DNA from: Actinomycetes bacterium
GTDB taxonomy: Bacteria > Actinomycetota > Actinomycetes > Mycobacteriales > Mycobacteriaceae
DNA length: 64,000 nucleotides
NCBI GenBank assembly: GCA_022601135.1
Contig: JAHZJB010000109.1
Coordinates: 1-64,000 of the forward strand
Direction: 5' to 3'
Below the pieces are notes generated by a model that was not told the DNA's origin, did no database searches, and saw nothing but the letters and a program-made list of their open reading frames with translations. Made by a program: the position numbers and the translations under genes. This document shows positions 49,076 through 58,205 of the stretch, in pieces; the first letter of the stretch is position 1, and every line of letters starts with the position of its first letter.

Positions 49076-50992
49076 CTAAATGGTAATTGGCTTGCGGATG
49101 GCCAGGACGAACGGCCCGATGGTCGACACGTCGAACCGGGGGTCGTCGAACAGCGCGCTGTCCAGCGCAACCTGGTAACGCCGCACGTTGGGCTGGTTCG
49201 GGTAGACGTCGGAGGCCAGTCGCAGGGTGTAGGTGTCTGCCGCTGCCGCTGCCGAACCGTCGTGGCGCATCAGAAACACCGTCGGAGGTTCCCAGGGCAT
49301 CGCGTCGAGATCGGCGATGAATTGATCGGCGTCGGACAGCAGGGCCCAGCCCTCGATGGCTTCGGCCCGCTGCTCGAACTGTGCCAGCGGATTGGCATAG
49401 TGCGAGGTCAGTCCCTGGAACCCGTAGTACGGGTAGTACGACAGGAAGCTGTAGTCGGCGGTCAGGACCACGGTTTCGTTACGGGGCCGACCGGTCACCT
49501 CCTGTATCCGGGTGTCGATCTCGCTGTAGTACCGCGCCGGCCCTGGGGGGCGGCGGTCGGCTCGCTGGCCGGAGCCGTCGGTGTCGGTGTAGGCGACGAC
49601 GATGTCGGGGCGCAACACGTTGGGAATGTCCTGGCTGAAGGTCACCGCGCCGAGGGCGCCGACCGCGGTAGCGGCTGCGAGCACCCGGTGCGCGTTCTGC
49701 CGCTGGACGCGGGCAGCCACCGCCCTGGCCGCCTCGATGAAACCGAATGCGCCCGCTGCCGTCAGCAGGATGGTCAGGGTCGGCTGCAGCCGGAACGACA
49801 GTAGCGTCGTACCGGCCAGGGTGGTGAGCATCGACAGCAGTGACCAGGCGTAGACCGCCAGGACCGCTGCGGCCAGCGCTCCCGCCCGGGTGGACGAGCG
49901 GGCGCAGGTGACCAGCCAGAGGGTGCCGAGCATGCACAACGCTCCGAGCAGGGTGAACTGCAGCATGGGGAACGACAACACGGCGCCGTCCGCGGGCAGG
50001 TAATGCTGGGCGGTGCCGGTTTCGGCGGGCGTGCCCCTCGCGGCCGCGACCAGGTAGGGGCCCCACCCGATGAGGGCGAGCAGGCCGGAGATTACTGCGA
50101 TGGTCAGCAATCGCAGGAGGGGGTCGAACTCCCTGCGCGCCAGGGCCAGCGAGGCCGCCATGAGCGACAGTGTGAACGCGGCGTAGGCCAGGAGCAGCGT
50201 GTAGAACAGCGCGGCGATGCCGAGGAAAATACCCACCCCGACCACCGCTGCCCAACCAGCGTGTCCACTTCCCGGGTCGCTGCAATCCAGCCCTCCGCGA
50301 CGCCGGCGGCCACCCAAACCCGACCAGCCGAGTACGAATATCGGCGGCAGCAGCACCGCGATGATGGCCGCATAGGGCTCGGCGGATGAGTACGCCAACG
50401 CTGCCGCCGCGGTGGCGGTCGACACCACCAGCGCGTACTCGAAGCGAATCATGTTCGCCCACAAAACGAAAGCCAACACGATCGCGATGGAGATCGAGAT
50501 GATCGACCAGGGTTTGAACATCTCCCAGGCGGGGGTGCCGGTGAGGTCGGCGAGCCGCCCGCCGAGCCAGAACCATCCCGGCGGGTAGAACGGCGGCAAG
50601 CCGATGTAGGTCATGTCGTGCAGCGCAGGCGAATCGGTCAGCCTGGTCAGATACTCGGTGCGGAATTGCTGATCCACCGAGATGCCGAACAGATAGAGCT
50701 TGGTGGCGCCCAGCGGCATCGCGAGGGTGACCACGGAGAAGGCGGCGAGCATGATCACCGCACCGATGCGGGCGGGAACCCGCCACTGGCGCCGCCACGC
50801 CAGTCCGCAGGCCAACAACCCGACCAGGCAGGCGACCTGCCCGACCGTGGTCAGCGCGTGCAACTGATTCGATGAGTTGTAGGCGGGCCAGTCGACCTGC
50901 GCGATCGCGGCCAGCGCGACGGCGGCGACCAGCACGGTGACCGCGACTGCGGCGACCATCTGGCCGGCGACTCTCAACGATGCGGCCAGCAC
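49076..50992 (-). CDS. aftA: Priming arabinofuranosyltransferase AftA
   Basis: GT-C enzyme that attaches the first arabinofuranose to galactan. The N-terminal part has many membrane segments, with the conserved [31 protein letters not shown] loop around [18 protein letters not shown] and [13 protein letters not shown]. The C-terminal exported domain has [29 protein letters not shown]. The GTG at 50992 gives 638 residues and the expected N-terminus; the longer frame from the GTG at 51049 reads through a GC-rich repeat and adds 19 residues. A Ser-Asp-Pro-Gly-type insert lies between GWSGLGGR and GWAAVVG. The gene is 4 bases before embC. Confidence 0.93.
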   Translation of the reverse strand: MLAASLRVAGQMVAAVAVTVLVAAVALAAIAQVDWPAYNSSNQLHALTTVGQVACLVGLLACGLAWRRQWRVPARIGAVIMLAAFSVVTLAMPLGATKLYLFGISVDQQFRTEYLTRLTDSPALHDMTYIGLPPFYPPGWFWLGGRLADLTGTPAWEMFKPWSIISISIAIVLAFVLWANMIRFEYALVVSTATAAAALAYSSAEPYAAIIAVLLPPIFVLGWSGLGGRRRRGGLDCSDPGSGHAGWAAVVGVGIFLGIAALFYTLLLAYAAFTLSLMAASLALARREFDPLLRLLTIAVISGLLALIGWGPYLVAAARGTPAETGTAQHYLPADGAVLSFPMLQFTLLGALCMLGTLWLVTCARSSTRAGALAAAVLAVYAWSLLSMLTTLAGTTLLSFRLQPTLTILLTAAGAFGFIEAARAVAARVQRQNAHRVLAAATAVGALGAVTFSQDIPNVLRPDIVVAYTDTDGSGQRADRRPPGPARYYSEIDTRIQEVTGRPRNETVVLTADYSFLSYYPYYGFQGLTSHYANPLAQFEQRAEAIEGWALLSDADQFIADLDAMPWEPPTVFLMRHDGSAAAAADTYTLRLASDVYPNQPNVRRYQVALDSALFDDPRFDVSTIGPFVLAIRKPITI

Positions 50993-51000
50993 AGTCCCAC

Positions 51001-51060
51001 CTGCATTCCCCGGGTCGCTCCGTCCCCCGCAAGCGGGAGGTCCCCCCACCTGCCCCCGGG
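51001..51060. repeat. Short GC-rich element with inverted repeat between dprE2 and aftA
   Basis: Contains CCCGC-AA-GCGGG (51025-51036) next to the core GGGTCGCTCCG and G/C runs. Related GGGTCGCT cores, all flanked by CCC, recur inside aftA near 50274 and inside embB near 42164. This resembles a small interspersed element seen in mycobacterial genomes, as far as can be judged from memory. Confidence 0.5.
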
Positions 51061-51062
51061 CA

Positions 51063-51836
51063 TCAGATGGGAAGCTTGCGGAAGAGGGGGCGGGGGACGT
51101 GGCGCAGCACCATCATCACGTAGCGGAACGCTCCAGGCGCCCACACAAGATCTTTGCCTCTGGCGGATGCGGTGACTGCGAGCTCGGCGACGTACTCCTT
51201 GTCGACGGTCAGCGGCGCTTCCTTGACGTGCGCGCTCATCCGGGTGCGCACCTGGCCCGGCCTTATCACCAACACGCGAACCCCGAACTCCCGCAGAGCT
51301 TCTCCGAGCCCCAGGTAGAAGCCGTCGAGGCCGGCCTTGGTGGAGCCGTAGACAAAGTTCGAGCGCCTGACCCGCTCACCCGCCGCCGAGCTCATCGCGA
51401 TAATTCGGCCGAAGCCCTGGGCGCGCATCTTCCCGGCGATCAGCACACCCACCGAAACGGCTGCGGTGTAGTTGATCTCGGCGATCTGCACCGCCTTGCT
51501 CTGGTCCTGCCAAAGTTCCTCGGCATCACCGAGGAGTCCGAATGCGACGATCGCGACGTCTATGTCCCGGGGGGTGTCCCCGCCCCAGGCCGCGTCGATG
51601 ACCCCGGGGTGGCTCGCGGTGTCGACAGCGTCGAAATCGATGACCTCGACTGATTTGGCGCCAGCCTGTTCCATTTGGGCTTTCGCCTTCTCGCGCATGG
51701 GGTCACCCGGTACGCAGGCAAGTACGACATGTGCATGCGCATCCCGCAGGTAGCGTTCGCAGATCGCCAGGCCGATCTCGGAGGTGCCGCCCAGAAGCAG
51801 GATCGTCTGAGGGTTCCCTGTTGCATCAAAGACCAT
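51063..51836 (-). CDS. dprE2: Decaprenylphosphoryl-2-keto-ribose reductase DprE2
   Basis: Short-chain dehydrogenase that completes, with DprE1, the epimerisation of decaprenyl-phosphoribose to decaprenyl-phosphoarabinose. The NAD(H)-binding motif [10 protein letters not shown] is near residue 16; the catalytic serine lies in [10 protein letters not shown] and the YGSTK motif follows. The 257 residues fit the family. It is 13 bases after the dprE1 stop, and the two act in sequence in the same compartment. Confidence 0.95.
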   Translation of the reverse strand: MVFDATGNPQTILLLGGTSEIGLAICERYLRDAHAHVVLACVPGDPMREKAKAQMEQAGAKSVEVIDFDAVDTASHPGVIDAAWGGDTPRDIDVAIVAFGLLGDAEELWQDQSKAVQIAEINYTAAVSVGVLIAGKMRAQGFGRIIAMSSAAGERVRRSNFVYGSTKAGLDGFYLGLGEALREFGVRVLVIRPGQVRTRMSAHVKEAPLTVDKEYVAELAVTASARGKDLVWAPGAFRYVMMVLRHVPRPLFRKLPI

Positions 51837-51849
51837 GTGGGTAAACCAT

Positions 51850-53244
51850 CTAGAGCAACTCCAATCGTCGGGCCATGTCCGAGGCGAAGACCGCGTCGGG
51901 GTCTACCTTGCGGCGCAGGGCAATCCACTCCTCGATCCGCGGATACATGGCGTGGAAAACCTCCGGGGTGGTGCGCGAGTCCTTGGCGGTGTACAGCCGT
52001 CCGCCGAACTCGAGCACGCGGCGGTCGAGGCGGTTGAAGAACGTGTTGAGGCCAGGTTCGATCTGGAAGTCCACGCAGACGTTCCAGCCCGGGATCGGGA
52101 AGCTCAGTGGCGCTTCGTTACCGGATCCGAACAGCTTGAACACGTTGAGGAACGAGTAGTGGCCTGAACGTTGGATGTCGTGCATGATTCGCTTGAACTC
52201 ATCCACGGACTCGGTGGGCACCACGAATTGGTACTGGCTGAAACCGGCTGAGCCATAGGCGCGGTTCCACTCGCCGACCATGTCCAGTGGGTGGTAGAAC
52301 TGTGTCAGATTCTGCGCCTTGCCGCGGTAGGTCTTGCCCATCCGGTACCACAGAGCCGTCATCGCACCGAATATCGGCTTGTTACCCAATCCGCTGGGAA
52401 AAATGTCGGGCGCGGTGAAGTATTGGGGCGCATCGAACTTCAGTGGATCGCGGCGCAGCTTCTTCGGAAGCTGGTCTATGGTGGCCAGCGAGCCGCGGGA
52501 GATGACGGCCCTGCCGAGTTTTGGCGGTGCGCTCATCGCGTCGAACCAGGCGCTGGAGTAGGTGTAGTTGTCTTCAGTGCCGTTGCTGTGGAAGGCGATG
52601 GTCTCGTCGAGGCCGCCGGTGACATCGCCGTCGGCGATGAAGTAGGCGGTCTCCGTCGGCGTCATCTCGATGGTGGCGCGCAAAATGATTCCGGTCAGAC
52701 CGTTGCCGCCGACGGTCGCCCAGAATAACTCGGCCTCGGTTCCGGTCGGCGTCAGGTGACGGACCTCGCCGTCGGCGGTAAGCAGGTCCATGGAGCGCAC
52801 GTGGTTGCCGAAGCTACCCGCGCTGTGGTGGTTCTTGCCGTGGATATCGCAGGCGATCGCGCCACCGACGGTGACCTGGCGGGTGCCGGGCAGCACGGGA
52901 ACCCAGAGGCCCAACGGCAGCGCAGCGCGCATCAGCTGGTCGAGGTTCACCCCCGCATCGACATCGACGAGATGGCTGTCGGCATCCATCGAGTGGATGC
53001 GGTTCACAACGCTCATGTCGACGACGAGGCCGCCGCCGTTCTGGGCATTGTCGCCATAGGAACGCCCGAGTCCCCGCGCCAGGACACCTCTGCCGCGGAG
53101 GCCGCCATCGGCTATCCGGGTTACCGCTTCGACGATCACTTCGGGATCCGGTGTGGACAGCACCTCGGCGACCGACGGGGCGGTGCGGCCCCAGCCGGTT
53201 AGCCGCTTCGCGGTAGTCGGAAACTCGGCGCGCAACATCGTCAC
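51850..53244 (-). CDS. dprE1: Decaprenylphosphoribose 2'-oxidase DprE1
   Basis: FAD-dependent oxidase of the vanillyl-alcohol oxidase family that oxidises decaprenyl-phosphoribose at C2', the first half of the epimerisation. The FAD-binding domain has [13 protein letters not shown] and [20 protein letters not shown]. Cys390, in [12 protein letters not shown], corresponds to M. tuberculosis Cys387, the residue attacked by benzothiazinones, and is the susceptible type. The GTG at 53244 is used; an ATG at 53238 is an alternative. Forms a run with dprE2, aftA and the emb genes. Confidence 0.95.
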   Translation of the reverse strand: MTMLRAEFPTTAKRLTGWGRTAPSVAEVLSTPDPEVIVEAVTRIADGGLRGRGVLARGLGRSYGDNAQNGGGLVVDMSVVNRIHSMDADSHLVDVDAGVNLDQLMRAALPLGLWVPVLPGTRQVTVGGAIACDIHGKNHHSAGSFGNHVRSMDLLTADGEVRHLTPTGTEAELFWATVGGNGLTGIILRATIEMTPTETAYFIADGDVTGGLDETIAFHSNGTEDNYTYSSAWFDAMSAPPKLGRAVISRGSLATIDQLPKKLRRDPLKFDAPQYFTAPDIFPSGLGNKPIFGAMTALWYRMGKTYRGKAQNLTQFYHPLDMVGEWNRAYGSAGFSQYQFVVPTESVDEFKRIMHDIQRSGHYSFLNVFKLFGSGNEAPLSFPIPGWNVCVDFQIEPGLNTFFNRLDRRVLEFGGRLYTAKDSRTTPEVFHAMYPRIEEWIALRRKVDPDAVFASDMARRLELL

Positions 53245-53284
53245 AGAGGGTACCGCCTGCGGCCGGATACGCGGCGCAGCCGGA

Positions 53285-53707
53285 TCATTGCCCGCGTCCC
53301 GCCCACCGGAAGATGACCACGCGCTGAACGATGAAGTTGATCACCGTGGCGGTGCCCTGGGCAATCACGAAGGCGACCGGAACGCGCCAGGGCTTGTCCT
53401 CGAACTGCATGTAGAGCAGGTAGTTGATACCGACCTGCACGCTGTAGGTCACGGCATAGAGAAAGACCACCGCGATGAACCGCCGCGTGCTCGGGGGGGC
53501 CTGGAACGTCCATCGCCTGTTGATCAGGTAAGCGGTGGTGGTGCCCGCGATGAAGCTCAAGGTCTTGGCGACATTGACGTGCAGCCCGGCGGCCAACAGC
53601 GCGACGTAGATGCCGAAGTCGACGATCGCCGACAGCCCGCCGGTCACGATGAACCGCCAGACCTGCGTCGTCAGACTCAGCTGGGGTGACATCGGCGGCT
53701 CGGCCAC
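53285..53707 (-). CDS. GtrA-family membrane protein (Rv3789 type)
   Basis: A 140-residue protein with four hydrophobic segments at about residues 18-40, 45-62, 75-95 and 108-130. The GtrA family features are [20 protein letters not shown] and [10 protein letters not shown], and the conserved C-terminal [12 protein letters not shown]. The M. tuberculosis homologue has been proposed as a decaprenyl-phosphoarabinose flippase or an anchor for AftA; the sequence does not decide. It lies 40 bases upstream of dprE1 and is probably part of the same operon. Confidence 0.88.
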   Translation of the reverse strand: MAEPPMSPQLSLTTQVWRFIVTGGLSAIVDFGIYVALLAAGLHVNVAKTLSFIAGTTTAYLINRRWTFQAPPSTRRFIAVVFLYAVTYSVQVGINYLLYMQFEDKPWRVPVAFVIAQGTATVINFIVQRVVIFRWAGRGQ

Positions 53708-53787
53708 CCGGGCAGCTTACGGGTTCATCGATGCTGCGACCCCTCCGAAGGGTGGGCTGGCGCGGCGGATTCGATCGGCCCTCGTCG

Positions 53788-54282
53788 CTATACGGACCGC
53801 CGCAACCGAATCAGCGGGATCGTCCTGTCACCCGCCCGTTGTTCGTAGTCGCCGTAGCCCGCGTACACCTCGAGAGCCTTTGCCCAGGCGTCCGCGCGCT
53901 CGGCCGGGTCCGTGATCTCGGCCGCGGTATAGGTTCCGCGGTGCTTCCCCGCGAGCACCTCGACGGTGGGGTTGGCTGTCAGGTTGCGATACCAGGCGGG
54001 GTGGCCCGGTCTGCCGTAGTTCGACGCGACCAGGATGAGTGAGTCGCCATCGGTCGTATAGAGAAGTGGTAGTTGCCGGGGTAAACCGCTTTTGGCCCCG
54101 GTCGTGGTCAACAGCATCACCGGCACCGGATAGGCACTGCTGAATCGACCGCCAGTGATACGCAGCAGGGGCGGATCGATGCGCGGCGCGATGCGGGTGA
54201 GGAACCAGTTCCCCGGTGCTGACCGGCCGAACCGTTCGAGGGTGCGCTCGTAGACGCCCTTCCGGCGCCGCGGGACTGTCAT
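53788..54282 (-). CDS. F420-dependent nitroreductase-family protein (Ddn-like)
   Basis: A 164-residue protein of the deazaflavin-dependent reductase family. Family features are PVPVMLLTTTGAKSGLPRQLPLLY, ILVASNYGRPGHPAWYRNLTANP and the C-terminal AGDRTIPLIRLRR. Such enzymes reduce quinones or nitroimidazoles with cofactor F420; the substrate here is unknown. The ATG at 54282 is chosen; a longer upstream frame reaching 54633 is not supported. It diverges from the PNPOx-like gene. Confidence 0.87.
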   Translation of the reverse strand: MTVPRRRKGVYERTLERFGRSAPGNWFLTRIAPRIDPPLLRITGGRFSSAYPVPVMLLTTTGAKSGLPRQLPLLYTTDGDSLILVASNYGRPGHPAWYRNLTANPTVEVLAGKHRGTYTAAEITDPAERADAWAKALEVYAGYGDYEQRAGDRTIPLIRLRRSV

Positions 54283-54390
54283 ACAAGGGAAGCTACATTC
54301 TGGCGATCTCGCGATTGGGTAAATGGATGTCCAGCAGCCGCGAGAAGTGCCCTTTGACCCTAGGGTGGGAGCCCGACTTCCGGGACCATC

Positions 54391-54822
54391 ATGCGCATGG
54401 ATGCCGCATCTGCACCGGAAACCCCGGTCACCGAGCTCACTGAAGAAGATTGCTGGAATTTGCTGTCCGGCGTCTCGCTGGGCAGGCTCGTGACGACAGT
54501 GGACGGATGGACCGAGATCTTCCCCGTCAACTTCGTCGTCCAGCAACGCACCGTGCTGTTCCGCACCGCCGAGGGAACCAAGCTGCTGACTGCGGTACTC
54601 AACGAAAACGTGGTTTTCGAGGCCGACGACCACAACGTCGCCGAAGGCTGGAGCGTGGTGCTGCGCGGAACTGCCCGGGCGTTGTCCACTTCAGGCGACG
54701 TGGAGGAGGCGCAGCGCGCCGGACTTTATCCGTGGGTCGCTACCCGCAAGCTGCGCTTCGTGCGCATCACCCCGGATACGTTGACGGGCCGGCGATTCGT
54801 GTTCGGGCCCGAACCGGACTGA
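54391..54822 (+). CDS. PNPOx-like flavin/F420-binding protein
   Basis: A 143-residue split-barrel protein: LLSGVSLGRLVTTVDGWTEIFPVNFVV, FRTAEGTKLLTAVLNENVVFEADDH and GWSVVLRGTARALS. These are typical of pyridoxamine-phosphate-oxidase-like proteins that bind FMN or F420, involved in redox or stress. The actual cofactor is not clear. It is transcribed away from the Ddn-like reductase; the 108-base spacer has no recognised operator. Confidence 0.82.
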   Translation: MRMDAASAPETPVTELTEEDCWNLLSGVSLGRLVTTVDGWTEIFPVNFVVQQRTVLFRTAEGTKLLTAVLNENVVFEADDHNVAEGWSVVLRGTARALSTSGDVEEAQRAGLYPWVATRKLRFVRITPDTLTGRRFVFGPEPD

Positions 54823-54830
54823 GACACGCA

Positions 54831-55661
54831 TCAGACCCAGTACGGCACCCGAGCGCGGTACTGGCGCATTGCCAGGGCGGCGAAGATCCACCCGATCACC
54901 GTCAGTGACAGCACCACCACCCAGTGCCGCAACTCCTGTTCGGCCCCGAGTAGCGGGGCCCGGACGATGTCGAGGTAGTGCAGCAACGGGTTCAGCTCGA
55001 CGATCTTGGCCCATTTCCCGGCGCCCTGGCGCTGTAGCGTCGACTCGTTCCAGATGATCGGCGTCATGAAGAACAACAGCTGTACCAGGCTGGCCAATAG
55101 CGGGCCGATGTCGCGGTAGCGGGTGGCCAAGATGCCGAAACACAGTGCGACCCACACACAGTTGAGCGCGATCAGGAACAGCGCCGGGATGAACGTCAGA
55201 TCGGTCCATTGCCACGGTTTGGGGAAGATGACCGCGATGATGACGAAGATGACGATGTTGTGCCCGAACAGGATCATCTGCCGCCATACCAAGCGGTAGA
55301 CGTGCACCGACAACGGAGTCGGAAGTTGTTTGATCAGACCCTCATTGGCGATGAACACCTCGGAACCCTCGAGAATCGACGCGTTGATCAGGTTCCAGAT
55401 GATCAGGCCGAGGGTGACGTATGGAAGGTGCTCGGACAGTTCGAGCTTGAATAACTTCGAGTACAGCCCGCCCATCGCCACCGCGGTGGTGCCGGTCGCG
55501 ATCGTGATCCAGAACGGTCCCAGCACGGAGCGCCGATACCGCTGCTTGATGTCCTGCCAGCCCAGGTGCAGCCACAGCTCGCGCTTACCGAATCCACCGA
55601 CAAGATCGGCCCACGCTCGCCGGAATGTTCTCGACTGTGCGGCAGCGTCCATGAACGTCAT
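54831..55661 (-). CDS. wzm: ABC transporter permease, probable galactan exporter Wzm
   Basis: Polysaccharide-export permease of the Rv3783 (RfbD) type, 276 residues. About six hydrophobic segments follow an N-terminal amphipathic stretch with GWQDIKQRYRRSVLGPFW, the family signature for ABC-2 export permeases. It works with the Wzt ATPase and is thought to move lipid-linked galactan across the membrane. The ATG at 55661 overlaps the glfT1 stop by 4 bases; an internal ATG at 55652 is an alternative. Confidence 0.9.
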   Translation of the reverse strand: MTFMDAAAQSRTFRRAWADLVGGFGKRELWLHLGWQDIKQRYRRSVLGPFWITIATGTTAVAMGGLYSKLFKLELSEHLPYVTLGLIIWNLINASILEGSEVFIANEGLIKQLPTPLSVHVYRLVWRQMILFGHNIVIFVIIAVIFPKPWQWTDLTFIPALFLIALNCVWVALCFGILATRYRDIGPLLASLVQLLFFMTPIIWNESTLQRQGAGKWAKIVELNPLLHYLDIVRAPLLGAEQELRHWVVVLSLTVIGWIFAALAMRQYRARVPYWV

Positions 55662-56566
55662 TGGCTGAATCTTTCGCGTCGACCTAAGCGCCGCAACCGA
55701 ATCCATTCCCGGAGCCCCGCCGGGTCCCGTTTCGAGATGAGAAAGTACCAGCCATAGCGCAGCCACTCCTGGGCCACCAGCTTGCGCATCCCGGGTTGGG
55801 ATTGCAGATAGCCCCGGTTTCGGTAGGTGAAGAACCGCTTGGTCTGGTTGTCCGGGTATTGCGCGTGCATGCGGCCACCCAGGATCGGTTTGAACTCGTC
55901 TCCGCCCTGGGGGTGAAGATATGCCGCGTGCAGGCAGGTCCCGAACGGCAACCCCGATCGGAGGAGCCGACGGTGCACTTCGGTCTCGTCGCCGCGGTAG
56001 AACAGGCGCAGGTCCGGAACACCGACTGCCTCCAGTGTGGACCCGCGAAACAGGGCGCCGTTGAACAGGTGCGCGATGTTCGGCATGAAGTCGGGAAGGT
56101 CTGCTTCGGTGTGCAACTCGCTCACCCTGCGCCGCCACGCCAACCCGCGTCGAAGCGGAAACGCCAGACGTTCGGGGTCGGTCAGGTCGCAGATCATCGG
56201 TGACACTTCGGCCAGCCCGTGCCGCTCGGCGCAGGCCAGCAGGGTGCTCAGCACCTCGGCATCCTGAGGGCGGCCGTCGTCGTCGGCCAGCCAGACCCAC
56301 TCCGCTCCCAGGCTCAGCGCGTGCAGGATGCCCAGCGCGAACCCGCCCGCTCCGCCCAAGTTCCGGTGCGAACCCAGATATGTCGTCGGGACAGGCTGGC
56401 CTACCACCAACTCGCGTACCCGTCCGGCCGGGTCGTTGGGAAGGTCATTGTCCACGACGATGAGATGGTCCGGGGGCCTGCTCTGCGAGGTGACCGCAGC
56501 CAGCGATTTGGCCAGTTCCTCGGGGCGACGATGGGTGACCACCACCGCGACCAGGGTGTCATTCAT
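55658..56566 (-). CDS. glfT1: Galactofuranosyltransferase GlfT1
   Basis: GT2-family enzyme that adds the first galactofuranose residues to the decaprenyl-linked rhamnosyl-GlcNAc acceptor. It carries VVTHRRPEELAKSLAA at the start, VVDNDLP, GSHRNLGGAGGFALG, and the metal-binding WLADDDGRPQD near residue 93. The 302 residues agree with the family. The ATG at 56566 is selected; an upstream frame adds 20 basic residues. It overlaps wzt at the start and wzm at the stop. Confidence 0.93.
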   Translation of the reverse strand: MNDTLVAVVVTHRRPEELAKSLAAVTSQSRPPDHLIVVDNDLPNDPAGRVRELVVGQPVPTTYLGSHRNLGGAGGFALGILHALSLGAEWVWLADDDGRPQDAEVLSTLLACAERHGLAEVSPMICDLTDPERLAFPLRRGLAWRRRVSELHTEADLPDFMPNIAHLFNGALFRGSTLEAVGVPDLRLFYRGDETEVHRRLLRSGLPFGTCLHAAYLHPQGGDEFKPILGGRMHAQYPDNQTKRFFTYRNRGYLQSQPGMRKLVAQEWLRYGWYFLISKRDPAGLREWIRLRRLGRRERFSQ

Positions 56567-57386
56567 GGGTGTGTGCCGTCTCTTCCAGCACCTCGCGAAC
56601 GTGGCGTGCCGCGTCCTCACCTTCATAGGCCCGCACCACGTCCTCGATCTCGCCTTCCATCTTGAGCGTGCCGTGGTCGATCCACATGGCGGTGTTGCAC
56701 AACCGCGCCAGGAACTCGTTGGAGTGGCTGGCGAACACCAGAATCCCGGAGCGTTCCACGAGGGCCGCGAGCCGGGTTTGGGCCTTCTTCAGGAAGTCCG
56801 CGTCGACGGCGCCGATGCCCTCATCGAGGAGCAGGATCTCCGGGTCGATACTGGTCACCACGCCCATCGCCAGTCGGACTCGCATGCCGGTCGAGTAGGT
56901 GCGCAATGGCATCGACAGGTAGTCGCCGAGTTCGGTGAAGTCGGCGATCTCATCCACTTTGGCCAGCATCTGCTTGCGGGTCTGCCCGAGGAACAGGCCG
57001 CGGATGATGATGTTCTCGAATCCGGAGATCTCGGGGTCCATCCCGACGCCCAGATCGAACACCGGCGCGACCCGCCCCCGCACGGTTGTCACACCGCGGG
57101 TCGGTTCGTAGATACCCGACAGCAAGCGCAGCAGCGTCGACTTCCCCGCGCCGTTGTGCCCGACCAAGCCCACCCGGTCGCCCATCTTGAGCGACAGCGT
57201 GATGTCCCGCAGTGCCTCGATGACGACGACGTTGGAGTCGTTGCGTCCGATGGCGCCCCCCGCCTTGCCCAGAAATGCCTTCTTCAGCGAGCGCGTTTTG
57301 GCATCGAAGATCGGGAACTCCACCCATGCGCTTCGTGTCTCGATACGAGGCTCAGGGGCATTCAACGGTTCTTTGGCGCGGGCCAC
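56559..57386 (-). CDS. wzt: ABC transporter ATPase, probable galactan exporter Wzt
   Basis: ATP-binding subunit paired with Wzm, of the Rv3781 (RfbE) type. Walker A is GHNGAGKST at residues 76-84, the signature is YSTGMRVRLAMG, and Walker B is ILLLDEGIGAVD, with the switch histidine in VFASHSNEF. No C-terminal carbohydrate-binding domain is present. The GTG at 57386 (275 residues) starts just after the bpa stop; a longer frame to 57431 would overlap bpa. It overlaps glfT1 by 8 bases. Confidence 0.93.
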   Translation of the reverse strand: MARAKEPLNAPEPRIETRSAWVEFPIFDAKTRSLKKAFLGKAGGAIGRNDSNVVVIEALRDITLSLKMGDRVGLVGHNGAGKSTLLRLLSGIYEPTRGVTTVRGRVAPVFDLGVGMDPEISGFENIIIRGLFLGQTRKQMLAKVDEIADFTELGDYLSMPLRTYSTGMRVRLAMGVVTSIDPEILLLDEGIGAVDADFLKKAQTRLAALVERSGILVFASHSNEFLARLCNTAMWIDHGTLKMEGEIEDVVRAYEGEDAARHVREVLEETAHTHE

Positions 57387-57393
57387 CCCGACC

Positions 57394-57918
57394 TCACAGA
57401 TACTGACCGGTGCCCGGATGCCCGGGGCCACCTCGTTGCCCGGGCACGTTCACCCCGGGCGGCAGCGCGCCCTGGCGCATCTGCTCAAGTTGTTGACGAG
57501 CCGCCATCTGCTGGGCGAACAGCGCCGTTTGAATGCCGTGGAAAAGCCCCTCCAGCCAGCCGACCAGCTGGGCTTGAGCGATCCGCAGCTCAGAGTCGGA
57601 CGGGACCTCGTCCTCGGTGAAAGGCAGCGTCAGCCGCTCAAGCTCATCGCGCAGCTCGGGCGCCAACCCCTCCTCCAGCTCACTGATGCTGGTGTGGTGG
57701 ATGTCGCGCAGGCGGCCGCGGCTCGCTTCGTCCAGCGGCGCTGCCCGTACCTCCTCCAGCAGTTGCTTGATCATCGTGCCGATTCGCATCACCTTTGCGG
57801 GCTGCTCGACGAGATCGGTCAGCGACGGTCCGCTCTCCTCTCCGGGTTCCGGTTCCTCCACGTCGTCCCGGCCGGCGCCGATGATCTCGATGTTGTCGTC
57901 GTCGGTGTTGGTTGTCAT
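57394..57918 (-). CDS. bpa: Proteasome activator Bpa (PafE type)
   Basis: A 174-residue ATP-independent activator of the mycobacterial 20S proteasome, of the Rv3780 type. The N-terminus is acidic; a helical core (about 50-150) has LEEGLAPELRDELERLTLPF and LRIAQAQLVGWLEGLFHGIQ, and the C-terminus ends GQYL, the motif that docks into the proteasome alpha ring. The Gly/Pro-rich linker before it is flexible. The ATG at 57918 is used. It precedes wzt by 7 bases. Confidence 0.93.
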   Translation of the reverse strand: MTTNTDDDNIEIIGAGRDDVEEPEPGEESGPSLTDLVEQPAKVMRIGTMIKQLLEEVRAAPLDEASRGRLRDIHHTSISELEEGLAPELRDELERLTLPFTEDEVPSDSELRIAQAQLVGWLEGLFHGIQTALFAQQMAARQQLEQMRQGALPPGVNVPGQRGGPGHPGTGQYL

Positions 57919-57967
57919 GTCCCTAGAGTGCCCCAGCATCGCTTTCCTACGGCGGCTGGGCTCCGCG

Positions 57968-58205
57968 TCAACAGTGGATGCGGGCCTCGCCGATGTCGTA
58001 GATGATCTTCTCCCACGGCTGCGGTTTGTCCAGCGAGGCCGGGCCGCGATTGGAAATCCACAGCAGCAGATCGCTGGACTAGTATTGCTGCCCAGACGGC
58101 TCGTTCCGGTTGGTGCGGGCAGAAAACGGAAGATCGGGTATCCGTGCGAATCGCCCCGCATTCGGGCTGGTTCGCCGAATCCGCGACGCGCGAAGGTGGG
58201 GTGGA
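57968..58205 (-). pseudogene. 3' remnant of a conserved membrane/secreted protein gene
   Basis: In one minus-strand frame, 36 codons from SSDLLLWISNRGPASLDK to EARIHC end at TGA (57968-57970), with strongly GC-biased third positions, as in a real gene end. A TAG at 58079-58081 interrupts this frame; upstream of it the frame continues [13 protein letters not shown], then becomes unlike coding sequence, and the aminotransferase gene begins on the other strand at 58206. In M. tuberculosis a large glycosyltransferase-like membrane protein gene (Rv3779) occupies this position, so this is probably its leftover 3' end. The assignment to Rv3779 is from gene order, not from alignment. Confidence 0.5.

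Noticed and set aside
54283..54390. DosR-type operator between the Ddn-like and PNPOx-like genes
   Set aside because: Only loosely similar to the palindrome consensus; not enough matching bases.
24049..58081. Genome-wide reassignment of TAG to an amino acid
   Set aside because: Several genes in this window end correctly at TAG, including plsC copy 1, fbpA, accD4 and aftA.
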